Positions 48,092 to 57,059 of a stretch of 64,000 nucleotides of DNA are shown here, piece by piece. Each line of letters starts with the position of its first letter. Positions within the stretch are counted from its first letter, which is position 1. Below the pieces are notes generated by a model. That model saw nothing but the letters and a program-made list of their open reading frames with translations, had not been told where the DNA came from and did no database searches. Source of the stretch: Pseudomonas psychrophila HA-4 (GTDB lineage Bacteria; Pseudomonadota; Gammaproteobacteria; Pseudomonadales; Pseudomonadaceae); contig NZ_ALJC01000038.1 in assembly GCF_000282975.1 (NCBI RefSeq), positions 62,001-126,000 of the forward strand, written 5' to 3'. The position numbers and the translations under genes were made by a program.

Positions 48092-50029
48092 TCAGAACAG
48101 CCATTGGGCGCCGATGGAGTAGCCGGTCTGGCTGCCTTCATCGTTACCCATACGGCCGTTGATCTCGGCGAACAGTCCTAACTGCGGGGTGATGGCGAGT
48201 TGGCTGCCGACTTGGGCGCGGCCATAGCTCTTATCGACACGGCCCAAGCGAGCGCCGCGTGCCTGGCCGTCGGCCTGGCTGGTCAGCAGTATGTCGTCCA
48301 GACGTCCGTCACCCATTTCCTTGACCCAAGCAATGTCGCCATAGGGTTGCAGGCTCATGCCAGCAGGCAGCTCGAAGGCGCCACGGGCGCGCCAGCCGAG
48401 GCTGGCTTGCAGTGAGTCAAAGCTCTGCTCTTCATAGGTGAGAGCAGTGCGCAGGTCTTGTTTCTCATGGAATTTGTCGATGCGGTAGTGGCTGTAGTCC
48501 AGACCGGCGAACGGGCCGCTTTTGAGTGGGCCGAAGTCGAAGTCATAACCGCCGATCACCCGGGCGCCAAGGCTGAGGGCGTCAGTCTTGCCGGTCAGTT
48601 TCTGGCTCAGCAGCACAGGCCCGCCGTTGGCCTGAATCACCAGATTACGCTTGCTGTCGAACTGGGTGGTGCCTGCGCTCAGGTCACCGGCCAGCCAGAG
48701 TGGGCCGCCGTCATTGAGCAAGGCGTAGATCGCCGCCTGCCAGCTTTCGCTGTCGAGTTTGCCACCGCGCTCCAGTTTGTCGCGCCCGTTCAGGTAGCTG
48801 AGGCTGGCGCCCACGCTCAGGCTGGTGGTCAGTTGGTAGTCGCCCAATGCATGCAGGCCAAGGCGGCGCCCTTCATTGAACGGGCCGCTGTCAGCAGTGT
48901 ATTGCCCATCAATACCGATTTCGCCGTCGAAGCTACCCACGTCACGGCTGGCGGCTTGCAGCGTCAACCAGCGGCGATCGAGCAGGTTGACCTGGGCCTG
49001 ATGCTGGCGTTGCAGGTTGTCTTGTTGAGCACGCGCGACCGCGCCGCCCGATGCTGTGGAAGCCATCAAGTCAGCGTTGGTCAACTCCAGCACCAAACGG
49101 CTGAGCAGTCGCGAGTAGTCGCGCAGGCGTTGGTCGATACGCTCTTGACCGAAGGCGTTGGTGAGGACGGTTTCGTTGTCTTTTTTCGGGTCATGCCACG
49201 TCGAACCCCCAGGGATAGCCGGGCTGTCTGTTTGGGTGTAACCGTCCAGATCGCCGAGTTCCCAGTTGGTGGCTTCGATGTAGAGAATGGGGATTTTCAG
49301 CGCTTCGAACGCTTCACCATCACTGCAACAGCCGGTGCCGGCAGGGTAGGCGGCATCGAGCCCAGGGTTGGTGAACAGGTTGATATTGAGCTCTTTGGCG
49401 AGCTTGAACGCGTGTTCGCGCAACGAGGTCAGGCCCGGGTTGTTGACGCTGTTTTGGCCCGAGTGGGCGTACATCATGTCGCCGGTGATGAGGCTGTCGA
49501 GGTTGATCATGGCCAGCATGTTTTCGCGCTGACTGGCGTTCAAGCTTTTAACGAAGGCTTTGGAGCCTTGCAAGCCTTCTTCCTCAGCGCCAAAGCCGAT
49601 GATTTGCAGGCCGTATTCCAACGGTACGCCGTTGAGGTTGCGGGCGATTTCGGTGAGTACGCTGGCGCCTGAGCCGTTGTCATCCAGGCCTTGTAGGGTT
49701 GGGCGGCCAAAGTAGGTATCGAAGTGGGCACCAACCACCACGTATTGCGGTTGGGTACCTGCTGCATAAGCAACCACGTTTTGCGAGCTGCGGCTGTTAC
49801 CCGCGCCCCAGGAGAAATCCTGGCGGCTAATGCTGTAGGCATCGCCCATCTGGCTTTGCATCAAGTCGGCGGCACCGGCAAAACTGGCCGTACCCCGGTA
49901 GCGGCCAGGGTAGTCGTTTATCAGCTTATCGAGGGTAGTAGCGGCATGTTCGCCGTAGTTGTAAGCATGGCCTGAAGTTGACAACAGGGCGCCAGCAACA
50001 CTGATAGCAAGTGCGAGGGGTTTAATCAC
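48092..50029 (-). CDS. aaaA: Autotransporter aminopeptidase, M28 family (AaaA-like)
   Basis: Cell-surface zinc aminopeptidase of 645 residues, close in length and plan to P. aeruginosa AaaA, which trims N-terminal arginine from peptides. The signal peptide ends in SGHA. The M28 domain (about 25-310) shows zinc ligands GAHFDTYFGRP, LDDNGSGASVL and IIGFGAEEEGLQGSKAF, INLDSLITGD, and a Cys pair in GTGCCSDGEAF. A helix-rich linker (about 320-380) leads to the autotransporter beta-barrel (about 395-645), ending in GYSIGAQWLF with terminal Phe for barrel assembly. GTG 50029 has AGGAAG upstream; the longer frame to 50071 is not favoured. AaaA identity is likely but the preferred residue cannot be read. 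Confidence 0.88.
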   Translation of the reverse strand: MIKPLALAISVAGALLSTSGHAYNYGEHAATTLDKLINDYPGRYRGTASFAGAADLMQSQMGDAYSISRQDFSWGAGNSRSSQNVVAYAAGTQPQYVVVGAHFDTYFGRPTLQGLDDNGSGASVLTEIARNLNGVPLEYGLQIIGFGAEEEGLQGSKAFVKSLNASQRENMLAMINLDSLITGDMMYAHSGQNSVNNPGLTSLREHAFKLAKELNINLFTNPGLDAAYPAGTGCCSDGEAFEALKIPILYIEATNWELGDLDGYTQTDSPAIPGGSTWHDPKKDNETVLTNAFGQERIDQRLRDYSRLLSRLVLELTNADLMASTASGGAVARAQQDNLQRQHQAQVNLLDRRWLTLQAASRDVGSFDGEIGIDGQYTADSGPFNEGRRLGLHALGDYQLTTSLSVGASLSYLNGRDKLERGGKLDSESWQAAIYALLNDGGPLWLAGDLSAGTTQFDSKRNLVIQANGGPVLLSQKLTGKTDALSLGARVIGGYDFDFGPLKSGPFAGLDYSHYRIDKFHEKQDLRTALTYEEQSFDSLQASLGWRARGAFELPAGMSLQPYGDIAWVKEMGDGRLDDILLTSQADGQARGARLGRVDKSYGRAQVGSQLAITPQLGLFAEINGRMGNDEGSQTGYSIGAQWLF

Positions 50030-50396
50030 AACGTCTTCCTTGGAGTTATAAGTAGTAGGCAAGTAATCCATTTGCAGGATGTGCGCCCTCTATTGGGCGT
50101 GTACGGCAGATTGACGCGCTGTATTAATCCTTTGTCGCTCCTGTATAAACTGGCGCAGTTTTTTGCGCCCGAACACGATCATTTAGATCAGGGCGTGGCT
50201 CGAAATTGGGCAGGATTATGCGTCAGCGCTGCGAAAAGTAGCACTTTGCTATTGGCCGTGAAGCCACAAGGTTGGATGGTTTTGGGAAGTGCTCGGCGAG
50301 AACGTAGCTTGTGTACTGCGTGGGAGCCGCAGCAGGCGGCGATCTGTTGAAGGTCAAAAGATCGCGAGCGTGCTCATACGGGGGGAGGGCGTTCGG
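50030..50396. other. Intergenic region with a decayed REP-like hairpin
   Basis: About 370 bases without a convincing gene. At 50320-50385 stands GGGAGCCGCAGCAGGCGGCGATCT-N-AGATCGCGAGCGTGCTC, where GATCT/AGATCGCG pairs and the flanks recall the REP element at 25150-25215. Nothing else is seen. Confidence 0.45.
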
Positions 50397-51284
50397 TCAG
50401 TAGGCAAAAGCACTGCGGTGCTTGTGTATAAAGTCTTCCCAACGCACGGGCTGGCGGCCGGTGATGGCCTCGAAGTTGTCACAGGTATCCCGCACGCCGG
50501 GGATGGTGTCTGCGGCCATGCGCTTGAAGTTGTCGTGCACACAGTTCATGTAGGCCATCTCGGCTCCTGCCGCGCGCATGTTTTCCAAGAACACTTCAGG
50601 TGGCTGTGCGTCGTAGCGAAAGGGCTGACCCAGCAGGCGAGTCATGATGTTTGCGACGTCGCCGTAGGACTGAATGTCATAGCCCAAACGGTACGTTTGC
50701 CCCGCGTGTTTGTGCGGATGCAACAGGGTTTGCGCCGCTACTCGGGCAACGTCTTCGCCATCGACCCAATTGAACGCGGTGTCACCCGTGTATTGCTCAA
50801 TTACCCCGGATTTAACGGCTTGAGTGCCGTCATAGCTCAGCAGGTTTTGCATAAAGCATTCTGGGCGCAAGTGGGTGAACGAGAAGCCCGACCATTCAAT
50901 GTAACGTTCTACCAATTGGTGCCAGACCCAATGGCCAATGGTGGTGTCATCGCGCCCGCACGCACCGAGGTGCACGATGTGTTGCACGCCGGCTTTTTTC
51001 GCTTGGTCCAGAAACGCTTTGCTTTGGCGCAGCATGTCTACGGTGTAGCCGGTGACGAGAAAGGCGCGATCAATGCCTTGCAGCGCGGGTGCTAGGGTCT
51101 GTTCTTTGTCGAAGTCCATGATCGCTGTGCGAATGCCTTGCGCCTTGAACGGCTCGGCCTTGGCCTCTGAGCGCACGGCCGCGACCAAGGTGATGCTGTC
51201 GTCTGCCAACAGCAGGCGCAGGGTGTCACCGCCGATCTGGCCGGTGGCGCCGGTGATTAATACGGTGGGCTTGAGCGAGGTCAT
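50397..51284 (-). CDS. NmrA-like NAD(P)-binding protein
   Basis: Atypical short-chain dehydrogenase of 295 residues: PTVLITGATGQIGGDTLRLLLADD is the GxxGxxG nucleotide loop, AAVRSEAKAEPFKAQG follows. VQHIVHLGACGRDDTTIGHWVWHQLVERYIEWSGFSFTHLRPECFMQN matches NmrA/HSCARG-like proteins and NADPH:quinone oxidoreductase (QorB-type). Members sense redox state or reduce quinones. It diverges from a LysR gene with a palindrome between them, so that regulator probably controls it. Confidence 0.85.
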   Translation of the reverse strand: MTSLKPTVLITGATGQIGGDTLRLLLADDSITLVAAVRSEAKAEPFKAQGIRTAIMDFDKEQTLAPALQGIDRAFLVTGYTVDMLRQSKAFLDQAKKAGVQHIVHLGACGRDDTTIGHWVWHQLVERYIEWSGFSFTHLRPECFMQNLLSYDGTQAVKSGVIEQYTGDTAFNWVDGEDVARVAAQTLLHPHKHAGQTYRLGYDIQSYGDVANIMTRLLGQPFRYDAQPPEVFLENMRAAGAEMAYMNCVHDNFKRMAADTIPGVRDTCDNFEAITGRQPVRWEDFIHKHRSAFAY

Positions 51285-51370
51285 AAATACGCCTTATTGA
51301 GGATCAACGTCGTGATGCCCAAGCTTACTGGGGAAAATAGAGCCTATTTGCGATACCTTTTACCGAATTA

Positions 51371-51387
51371 CGTGAACTTAATTCACG
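51371..51387. promoter_or_regulatory. LysR-type operator palindrome
   Basis: CGTGAA-CTTAA-TTCACG, perfect 6-base arms, containing a T-N11-A LysR box (TGAACTTAATTCA). It lies 14 bases upstream of the LysR start and 86 bases upstream of the divergent NmrA-like gene. Confidence 0.65.
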
Positions 51388-51401
51388 AATAAGAGGTTGC
51401 C

Positions 51402-52316
51402 ATGTTTTCTTCCGAGCGCTTAAAAGGGATCGATGTCTTTGTCTGCGTGACCGACTCCGGCAGTTTTAAAGCGGCTGCCGAGCGCATGAACCTCACGGCG
51501 TCTGCGGTCAGTAAGGGCATCGCCAGGCTGGAAAGTCGGTTGCAAGTGCGCCTGTTTAATCGCACCACGCGGCGTTTGTCACTCACTGATGCGGGCGTGG
51601 CGTTTTACCAAACCTGTACCGGTGTGTTGGCTGAGCTGGAAGAGGCCGAATTATCGTTGCACGCTGAAAACACCGAACCACGCGGTCGGATCCGCATTGA
51701 CCTACCCGCCGCCTTCGGGCGTTTGCAGGCGTTGCCGGTGGTCTTGAGGTTCGTTCGGCAACACCCGCAATTACAGCCGCACATTTCGTTTTCGGATCGT
51801 TTTATCGACCCGGTTGAAGAGGGTGTCGACATTGTGGTGCGGGTGGGCGGCCCGGATGTGTGGCCTGCGGCGTGGGGGCATCGTTATTTGGGCAGCGAGC
51901 GGCATGTGTTCTGCGCAGCACCGGCCTACCTTAAAAAGCACGGCGAACCCTTGACCGACCGCGATCTGGAGCGCCACGCGTGCGTTGCTTATGGTCGAGC
52001 AGACGGCAGCGTCAGCCCTTGGCGCTTTGCGGGTAGCCGCCCCGGTGAGATGGAGCTGCGGGTGATGCGCGCGCAGTTCGTTGTGGGCGATGGCGAAGGG
52101 CACGTCATGACGGTGCAGGCGGGATGCGGCATTGCGCAGTTGCCCACGTGGTTGATCAAGCAACAACTGGCAGACGGCACCTTGGTTGAAGTGCTTCCAC
52201 ATTTGGCCAGCGAAGGGCTGGCGATCAATCTGGTGTGGCCCAAAAGCCGCGAGGCGCTGCCCAAGGTCAGGGCGTTGCTGGATGCGCTGGCGGCGGGTTT
52301 GATGCCCGGTTTATAG
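51402..52316 (+). CDS. LysR-family transcription regulator
   Basis: Regulator of 304 residues. The N-terminal winged helix-turn-helix reads LKGIDVFVCVTDSGSFKAAAERMNLTASAVSKGIARLESRLQVRLFNRTTRRLSLTDAG; the effector domain contains IRIDLPAAFGRLQALPVVLRFVRQHPQLQ and continues to residue 300. It probably controls the divergent NmrA-like gene and itself. Its stop shares bases with the stop of the convergent Lrp gene (TTATAG). Confidence 0.92.
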   Translation: MFSSERLKGIDVFVCVTDSGSFKAAAERMNLTASAVSKGIARLESRLQVRLFNRTTRRLSLTDAGVAFYQTCTGVLAELEEAELSLHAENTEPRGRIRIDLPAAFGRLQALPVVLRFVRQHPQLQPHISFSDRFIDPVEEGVDIVVRVGGPDVWPAAWGHRYLGSERHVFCAAPAYLKKHGEPLTDRDLERHACVAYGRADGSVSPWRFAGSRPGEMELRVMRAQFVVGDGEGHVMTVQAGCGIAQLPTWLIKQQLADGTLVEVLPHLASEGLAINLVWPKSREALPKVRALLDALAAGLMPGL

Positions 52317-52763
52317 CGGCAGCACGCGGTCATGAATGACGCTTTTCATCACCAGCGTGGAGACCAGTCGCTGCACGTTGGGCAGCGAGGTGAGGTGTTC
52401 ATCGTAGAGGCGCTGGAAGGCGGGCAAGTCTTTGGCGATCACTTGCAGCAAATAGTCGGGGTCGCCGAACAGTCTTTGCGCTTCGACGATCTGCGGGATC
52501 TGCGGCAACGCCGCCTCAAAGTCAGCGATGGCCTGACGGGTCACTTCGCGTAAGGTCACGAACACAATCGCTGAAAAACTCAGGCCCAGCTCTTTCGGCG
52601 CCAGCAGGGCGCGATAGCCCAGAATAACGCCCGACTCCTCAAGTGCCCGTACCCGCCGGTGGCAGGGCGACAGGCTCAGCCCTACGCGTTCTGCGAGTTC
52701 AGTGAGAGACAATCGTCCATCGGCGTGCAGCTCGGCAAGAATCTTGCGGTCAATTCGATCCAC
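52311..52763 (-). CDS. Lrp/AsnC-family regulator, linked to the LysE exporter
   Basis: Regulator of 150 residues: helix-turn-helix VDRIDRKILAELHADGRLSLTELAERVGLSLSPCHRRVRALEESGVI and RAM domain SAIVFVTLREVTRQAIADFEAALPQIPQIVEAQRLFGDPDYLLQVIAKD. GTG 52763 gives the common family start and has AGAAGG upstream; a TTG at 52784 would add 7 residues. Divergent from the LysE-type exporter gene, which it probably controls in response to an amino acid. Its 3' end overlaps the LysR stop by six bases. Confidence 0.9.
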   Translation of the reverse strand: MDRIDRKILAELHADGRLSLTELAERVGLSLSPCHRRVRALEESGVILGYRALLAPKELGLSFSAIVFVTLREVTRQAIADFEAALPQIPQIVEAQRLFGDPDYLLQVIAKDLPAFQRLYDEHLTSLPNVQRLVSTLVMKSVIHDRVLPL

Positions 52764-52908
52764 GTGGAATAACCTTCTAATCAAGCAATAGCTTTAGGGG
52801 ATAAACGAAAGATAATCCTAGCAGCATTTGCCTATTCTTCTACGGGCTGCTTTGGCTTTAAACGGCCTGAAGCACCCCCCACCCGGCCCCTGTAGAAGGT
52901 AGACCCCC

Positions 52909-53526
52909 GTGACTTTAAGCGTATTGGCCGCCTTTTGGGCGGTGTCTTTTTTGTTCATCATTACCCCCGGCGCGGATTGGGCGTACGCGATCTCAGCGGG
53001 GATACGCGGGCAGCGCGTCACCCCTGCGGTGGCGGGGATGCTCTCGGGCCACGTGTTGGCGACATTGATTGTGGCGGCGGGTGTGGGCGGCCTGGTGTCG
53101 CGCAATCCGATGATCCTCAGCGTGCTGACGATTGCTGGCGCTCTGTACCTCTTATGGTTGGGCGTCAGTATGCTGCGCCGCCCCTCGGCCCCTGAATCAG
53201 GTCAGGTATTGGTCAATGACTCCTGGGGACGCTGGGCATGGAAGGGGCTGTGCGTCAGTGGCATGAACCCCAAGGTCTTATTGCTGTTTTTAGCGTTGTT
53301 GCCGCAGTTCACCAACCCGTCGTCCACGTGGCCCATTCCTGCGCAAATTGTGGCCTTGGGCGCACTGCACGCGTTGAGTTGCGGGGTGGTGTACTTGATG
53401 GTGGGTTTCGGCGCCAAGGCCGTCTTGCGGACCCGACCCAGTGCGGCGAAAAATGTCAGCCGGGTGTCAGGCGCCGCAATGATTGTGATTGCCGGGGTAT
53501 TGCTGGCAGAGCAAATGCTGCGTTAA
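52909..53526 (+). CDS. LysE/RhtB-family amino acid exporter
   Basis: Inner membrane exporter of 205 residues with six hydrophobic segments. Family motif FIITPGADWAYAISAGIRGQRVTPAVAGMLSGH at the N-terminus and GLCVSGMNPKVLLLFLALLPQF in the middle. It exports amino acids or related compounds; cargo unknown. It starts with GTG at 52909, preceded by GAAGG. The divergent Lrp gene is the likely regulator, a common pairing. Confidence 0.9.
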   Translation: MTLSVLAAFWAVSFLFIITPGADWAYAISAGIRGQRVTPAVAGMLSGHVLATLIVAAGVGGLVSRNPMILSVLTIAGALYLLWLGVSMLRRPSAPESGQVLVNDSWGRWAWKGLCVSGMNPKVLLLFLALLPQFTNPSSTWPIPAQIVALGALHALSCGVVYLMVGFGAKAVLRTRPSAAKNVSRVSGAAMIVIAGVLLAEQMLR

Positions 53527-53570
53527 GCCTTGGCGGGGAGTCTGCAATCGACAGCATCCGCCATTCGGTT

Positions 53571-53612
53571 CCCTCTCTTTCGGGAGAGGCGTGGTGAGGG
53601 GCTCTTGATCGA
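53571..53612. repeat. Dispersed CCCTCTC hairpin behind the LysE gene
   Basis: TCCCTCTC-TTTC-GGGAGAGG then CGTGGTGAGGGGCTC. This resembles the CCCTCTCCC-GGGAGAGGG-x-GGGTGAGGG intergenic repeat found in many proteobacteria. It may act as a terminator for the LysE gene but lacks a clean T-tract. Confidence 0.5.
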
Positions 53613-53696
53613 TTGAAATGATCTGGGTCTCGTGATGCGCTTTATCGCTGGGCTATATTGGCGCCTGCACAATCCGACACTGATGTGGAGTCGCCT

Positions 53697-54086
53697 ATGA
53701 AGCACCGAGCCTTACTGACCTTGTTTCTGACGCTCACTACCGCGTTGTTCTGTTCCTGGGCGACAGCAGCGGGCGATGCGGAAGCGGGCGGCAAGTTATT
53801 CACCAAGACCTGTGGTGGGTGTCACAGCATTGGTGAAAACGCACGAAACGGGTTCGGCCCGCAATTGAACGGCGTGATTGGCCAATTGGCCGGGACGGTT
53901 CCTGGCTATCAGTTCTCTGACGCCATGAAAAACTCAGGGGTGGTGTGGACGCGCGAAAACCTGGCCGCCTACATCGAGGCACCGAAAAAAGTAGTGAGTG
54001 GCACGCGCATGATCTTCTGGGGTATCAGCGACCCTGAGAAAATCGAAAACCTGCTGGCTTACATCGAAACCTTTCAAAACCACTGA
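53697..54086 (+). CDS. Periplasmic class I cytochrome c
   Basis: Small electron carrier of 129 residues. The signal peptide ends in WATAA-GDAEAG. Haem motif CGGCH in GGKLFTKTCGGCHSIGENARNGFGPQLNGVIGQ; the sixth ligand Met is in SGTRMIFWGISDPEKIENLLAYI. It resembles cytochrome c2/c550 types. ATG 53697 follows GGAG; the upstream frame to 53658 is not needed. Partner unknown; no oxidase or dehydrogenase gene adjoins it. Confidence 0.9.
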   Translation: MKHRALLTLFLTLTTALFCSWATAAGDAEAGGKLFTKTCGGCHSIGENARNGFGPQLNGVIGQLAGTVPGYQFSDAMKNSGVVWTRENLAAYIEAPKKVVSGTRMIFWGISDPEKIENLLAYIETFQNH

Positions 54087-54416
54087 TCACTGAATGTCTT
54101 TCAAGTAATCCTTGAGGCTCAACAGCGGCGCGTGCAGTTGCTCAAGGGTTTGAGCGTTTTTGACCCCCAGCGACAACCTATGCAGCTCGCGACCCATGGG
54201 CGTGTCCGCACCGCCAATAGCGTTCATGGCCAAGTCGACGCATTCGTCCATTTTGTTCTGGATGCTGTCGAGATCGCCCTTGCGCACCAGCAAGGCAAAC
54301 ACATCGCGCTGGTAATCCCCCATCACCAGATCGTCGCGCAAAATCGGACTTTGGCCGTCTGATTCGTAGGCGAGCTTGAGAGAGAAAAGAGCGACTGTCT
54401 CCAGCGGGAGTTCCAT
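54087..54416 (-). CDS. Conserved-looking hypothetical protein
   Basis: A 109-residue soluble, mainly helical protein, not recognised. It reads MELPLETVALFSLKLAYESD at the start and ends LHAPLLSLKDYLKDIQ. One Cys, no signal peptide or membrane span. The stop abuts the convergent cytochrome gene's stop without a gap. GGAACCCGCAG precedes the start. Codon use and composition fit a real gene. Confidence 0.7.
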   Translation of the reverse strand: MELPLETVALFSLKLAYESDGQSPILRDDLVMGDYQRDVFALLVRKGDLDSIQNKMDECVDLAMNAIGGADTPMGRELHRLSLGVKNAQTLEQLHAPLLSLKDYLKDIQ

Positions 54417-54544
54417 GCTGCGGGTTCCTTGTGGGGCTTAAGGGTGTGGCGCGATTGTAGCGTTCCTGCTGTTTACCCAACAGCGGCGGCTAGATGTTTA
54501 AGCGCATCGCGTGCTTATGTGGCTGAGGTTCATCTGGCTTCTAT

Positions 54545-54586
54545 CTGGTCAGGCCAATTCATATTTTTATGCATTGGTCTTGCCAA
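54545..54586. promoter_or_regulatory. Paired TGGTC-N2-GCCAA operators upstream of the sugar acid operon
   Basis: CTGGTCAGGCCAA (54545-54557) and TTGGTCTTGCCAA (54574-54586), the same TGGTC-N2-GCCAA palindrome twice, 29 bases apart, about 190 bases before the dehydrogenase start. FadR-subfamily GntR regulators bind TGGTnnnACCA-like palindromes, and such a regulator is the third gene of this operon. The rest of the 353-base gap (54417-54769) holds no convincing gene. Confidence 0.6.
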
Positions 54587-54769
54587 TATTTTTTGCTGCG
54601 TGTAGGTTTCGAGCCGTGATCATCCATGCGGCACTCAAGCCTGCACACAATAAAAGGAGATCCAGATGCCTAGTCTCTATCTCCCTTTATTGCAATTCCC
54701 GCCGCTATCCGCCCCTGCCACGTCTTGCCCAAAACCCGTAGCCCGTGTGCTATTGCCGGAGAATAAAAA

Positions 54770-55780
54770 ATGCTGACTGTGATCTGTAACGAGCCACGCT
54801 CGCTCACTGCTGTTGAAAGCCCGATACCGACTCGCCAGCCAGGCGAAACCCTGATCCGGGTCAAACGTGTAGGGGTGTGCGGCACGGACCTGCATATTTT
54901 CACCGGCAACCAACCCTTCCTTGAGTACCCGCGGGTTATGGGCCACGAGTTTTCCGGCATTGTCGAAGCCAGCGACGAAGGCAGTGGCCTGTTCGCTGGT
55001 GACGTGGTCTACGTCATGCCCTACATCTCATGCGGCACCTGCATCGCGTGCAGCAAAGGCAAGACCAACTGCTGCACCCGCATCCAGGTGCTCGGCGTGC
55101 ACTGCGATGGCGCTTTTACCGAATACTTGAGCGTTGCTCATCAGTTTATCCACAAGGCGGTGGGGGTGACGCTGGACCAGGCGGCAATGATCGAGTTTCT
55201 GTCAATCGGTGCCCACGCGGTGCGCCGCTCCAACCTGCAGATCGGACAGCGAGTGCTGGTGGTTGGTACTGGCCCTATTGGTATGGCAGCGGCCATTTTT
55301 GCCGGGTTGCGTGGGGCGAAAGTGACCGTGCTCGACACCCGTCAAGACCGCTTGGATTTTTGCCATCAGCACCTGGCAATTCATGCCGCAGTGAAAATTG
55401 GCGAGGGCGACAAAGACGCATTGTCCGACCTCACCGATGGCGACTTTTTTGACGTTGTTTTCGACGCCACCGGCAACGCCCGGGCCATGGAACGCGGCTT
55501 TGAATTTATCGCCCATGGCGGCACCTACGTGATGATCTCGGTGGTGCGTGACGCCATTACCTTTTCCGACCCCGAGTTCCATAAACGTGAAGCCACCCTG
55601 ATGGGCAGCCGCAACGCGACCGTCGAAGACTTCCGCTACGTGGAGCAATGCCTGCGCGACGGCTTGATCCCGGATCAGGCATTGAACACTCACCGCATTG
55701 CGCTCAGTGAAGTCGTCAATGCATTTCCCACCTTGCTGGACCCGCAGCAAGGCGTGGTCAAAGCCATTATCGAGTGCTAG
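54770..55780 (+). CDS. Zinc-containing dehydrogenase (L-galactonate 5-dehydrogenase-like)
   Basis: Medium-chain dehydrogenase of 336 residues. Catalytic zinc ligands: Cys in RVGVCGTDLHIF and His-Glu in VMGHEFSGIVEAS. The structural zinc lobe shows CGTCIACSKGKTNCC. NAD site VLVVGTGPIGMAAAIFAGLRGAKVTVLD. It resembles E. coli YjjN (LgoD), which oxidises L-galactonate to tagaturonate, and related sorbitol/threonine dehydrogenases. The next gene, a tagaturonate/mannonate reductase-like enzyme, fits that reaction sequence (hexonate oxidised, then reduced to its epimer). The stop is immediately followed by the next start. Confidence 0.85.
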   Translation: MLTVICNEPRSLTAVESPIPTRQPGETLIRVKRVGVCGTDLHIFTGNQPFLEYPRVMGHEFSGIVEASDEGSGLFAGDVVYVMPYISCGTCIACSKGKTNCCTRIQVLGVHCDGAFTEYLSVAHQFIHKAVGVTLDQAAMIEFLSIGAHAVRRSNLQIGQRVLVVGTGPIGMAAAIFAGLRGAKVTVLDTRQDRLDFCHQHLAIHAAVKIGEGDKDALSDLTDGDFFDVVFDATGNARAMERGFEFIAHGGTYVMISVVRDAITFSDPEFHKREATLMGSRNATVEDFRYVEQCLRDGLIPDQALNTHRIALSEVVNAFPTLLDPQQGVVKAIIEC

Positions 55781-56941
55781 ATGATGAGCGATAAATCCTT
55801 CCCGCCGATCCTGCAGTTTGGCACCAGCCGTTTTCTTCAGGCGCACGTCGACCTGTTCGTGTCTCAAGCGCTTGAGCGCGGCGCTGCCTTAGGCACTATT
55901 GCCGTGGTCCAGAGCACGGACAGTCCGGCTAGCAGTGCCCGTACAACGGCGCTGGCCAGCGGCATGCCATACCGGGTGTTGATTCAGGGTGTCGATAACG
56001 GGCAGTTGATCGAGCAAAACCTCTCGGCCTCGGCGATCAGCCATGCGCTGCATGCCGCTGAGCAGTGGCCGGCGTTACGTCTGGGCTTTGTCGAGCAGGT
56101 CAAGGTGGTGGTTTCCAATACCGGTGATCGCGGTTATCAACTCGACGCGCAAGACACGCCTGCGCTGCTGGCCGAGGATGCCCCGGCGCCGATCAGTTTT
56201 CCGGCCAAACTGTTGGTGTTGTTGCATGACCGCTGGCAACACAACCCTCGCGCCCCGTTGTCGCTGTTCCCGTGTGAGTTGGTGGCGCGCAACGGCGATG
56301 TGTTGCGTGACCTGCTGATTGACCTCGCCCGTCACTGGGCGCTGGGCAGTGCCTTTGAGACTTACCTGACCCACCACTGTCGTTGGGCCAACTCGTTGGT
56401 TGATCGCATCGTTTCGCAGGCATTGGAACCAGTGGGAGCAGTAGCTGAGCCTTATGCGCTGTGGGCTATCGAGCGCCAGGCAGGGCTGATTCTGCCCTGT
56501 AGCCACGAAGCTATTGTGCTGACCGATGACCTCGACCATTACGAACGCCTCAAGCTGTTTACCCTCAATCTGGGCCACAGTTATCTGGCCGAGCGCTGGC
56601 TCAGTGATGCGCGGCCTGAAAACGAGACCGTGTACCAGGCCATGCAGAGCCCGGCATTGCGTGCCGATCTGGAAGCCCTGTGGGCCAACGAAGTGCTCCC
56701 GGTGTTCGCAGCCCTTGGCCAGTTTGACGCTGCCCAGCGCTACGTCGACAGCGTGCGCGAGCGCTTCGCCAATCCGTTTTTGCAACACCGCTTGGCCGAT
56801 ATTGCCAGCAACCATAAAGACAAGAAAAAGCGCCGTCTGCTGCCCTTGGTCGAACTCGCCGCACAGGTCGCGCCGAACCTTGAGCAACCGATGTTGCGGG
56901 CCGCCCTGCACGCTGTCTGCCATAGCAGATCGGCGCCGTGA
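55781..56941 (+). CDS. Mannitol dehydrogenase-family oxidoreductase (tagaturonate/fructuronate reductase-like)
   Basis: Polyol/hexuronate dehydrogenase of 386 residues, shorter than UxaB or UxuB (about 480). The N-terminal Rossmann opening ILQFGTSRFLQAHVDLFVSQ is the family's GxGxFxRxH variant. The C-terminal domain shows LKLFTLNLGHSYLAERWL (K-x-x-x-x-N-x-x-H catalytic pattern, normally K-N-H) and NPFLQHRLADIASNHKDKKKRRLLP. It probably reduces a keto-hexonate made by the upstream dehydrogenase, giving D-altronate or D-mannonate. No dehydratase or transporter for the pathway is in the window. Alternative start at 55784. Confidence 0.82.
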   Translation: MMSDKSFPPILQFGTSRFLQAHVDLFVSQALERGAALGTIAVVQSTDSPASSARTTALASGMPYRVLIQGVDNGQLIEQNLSASAISHALHAAEQWPALRLGFVEQVKVVVSNTGDRGYQLDAQDTPALLAEDAPAPISFPAKLLVLLHDRWQHNPRAPLSLFPCELVARNGDVLRDLLIDLARHWALGSAFETYLTHHCRWANSLVDRIVSQALEPVGAVAEPYALWAIERQAGLILPCSHEAIVLTDDLDHYERLKLFTLNLGHSYLAERWLSDARPENETVYQAMQSPALRADLEALWANEVLPVFAALGQFDAAQRYVDSVRERFANPFLQHRLADIASNHKDKKKRRLLPLVELAAQVAPNLEQPMLRAALHAVCHSRSAP

Positions 56942-57059
56942 TGTGACATACCAGCAACGGAGTTGCTTGAAATCGTAATGTGCGGCGAAGCCATGGGGCT
57001 GTACGGTGCACCTCGGCCCCTGTGGTAGCCTTTGGCATCATTTCTCGGACGCTGCCTCG

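Noticed and set aside
48458..49672. 404-codon plus-strand frame
   Set aside because: Antisense to the autotransporter aminopeptidase, whose domains and signal peptide are clear.
54511..54741. 76-codon plus-strand frame before the sugar acid operon
   Set aside because: Overlaps the paired palindromes and shows no coding character.
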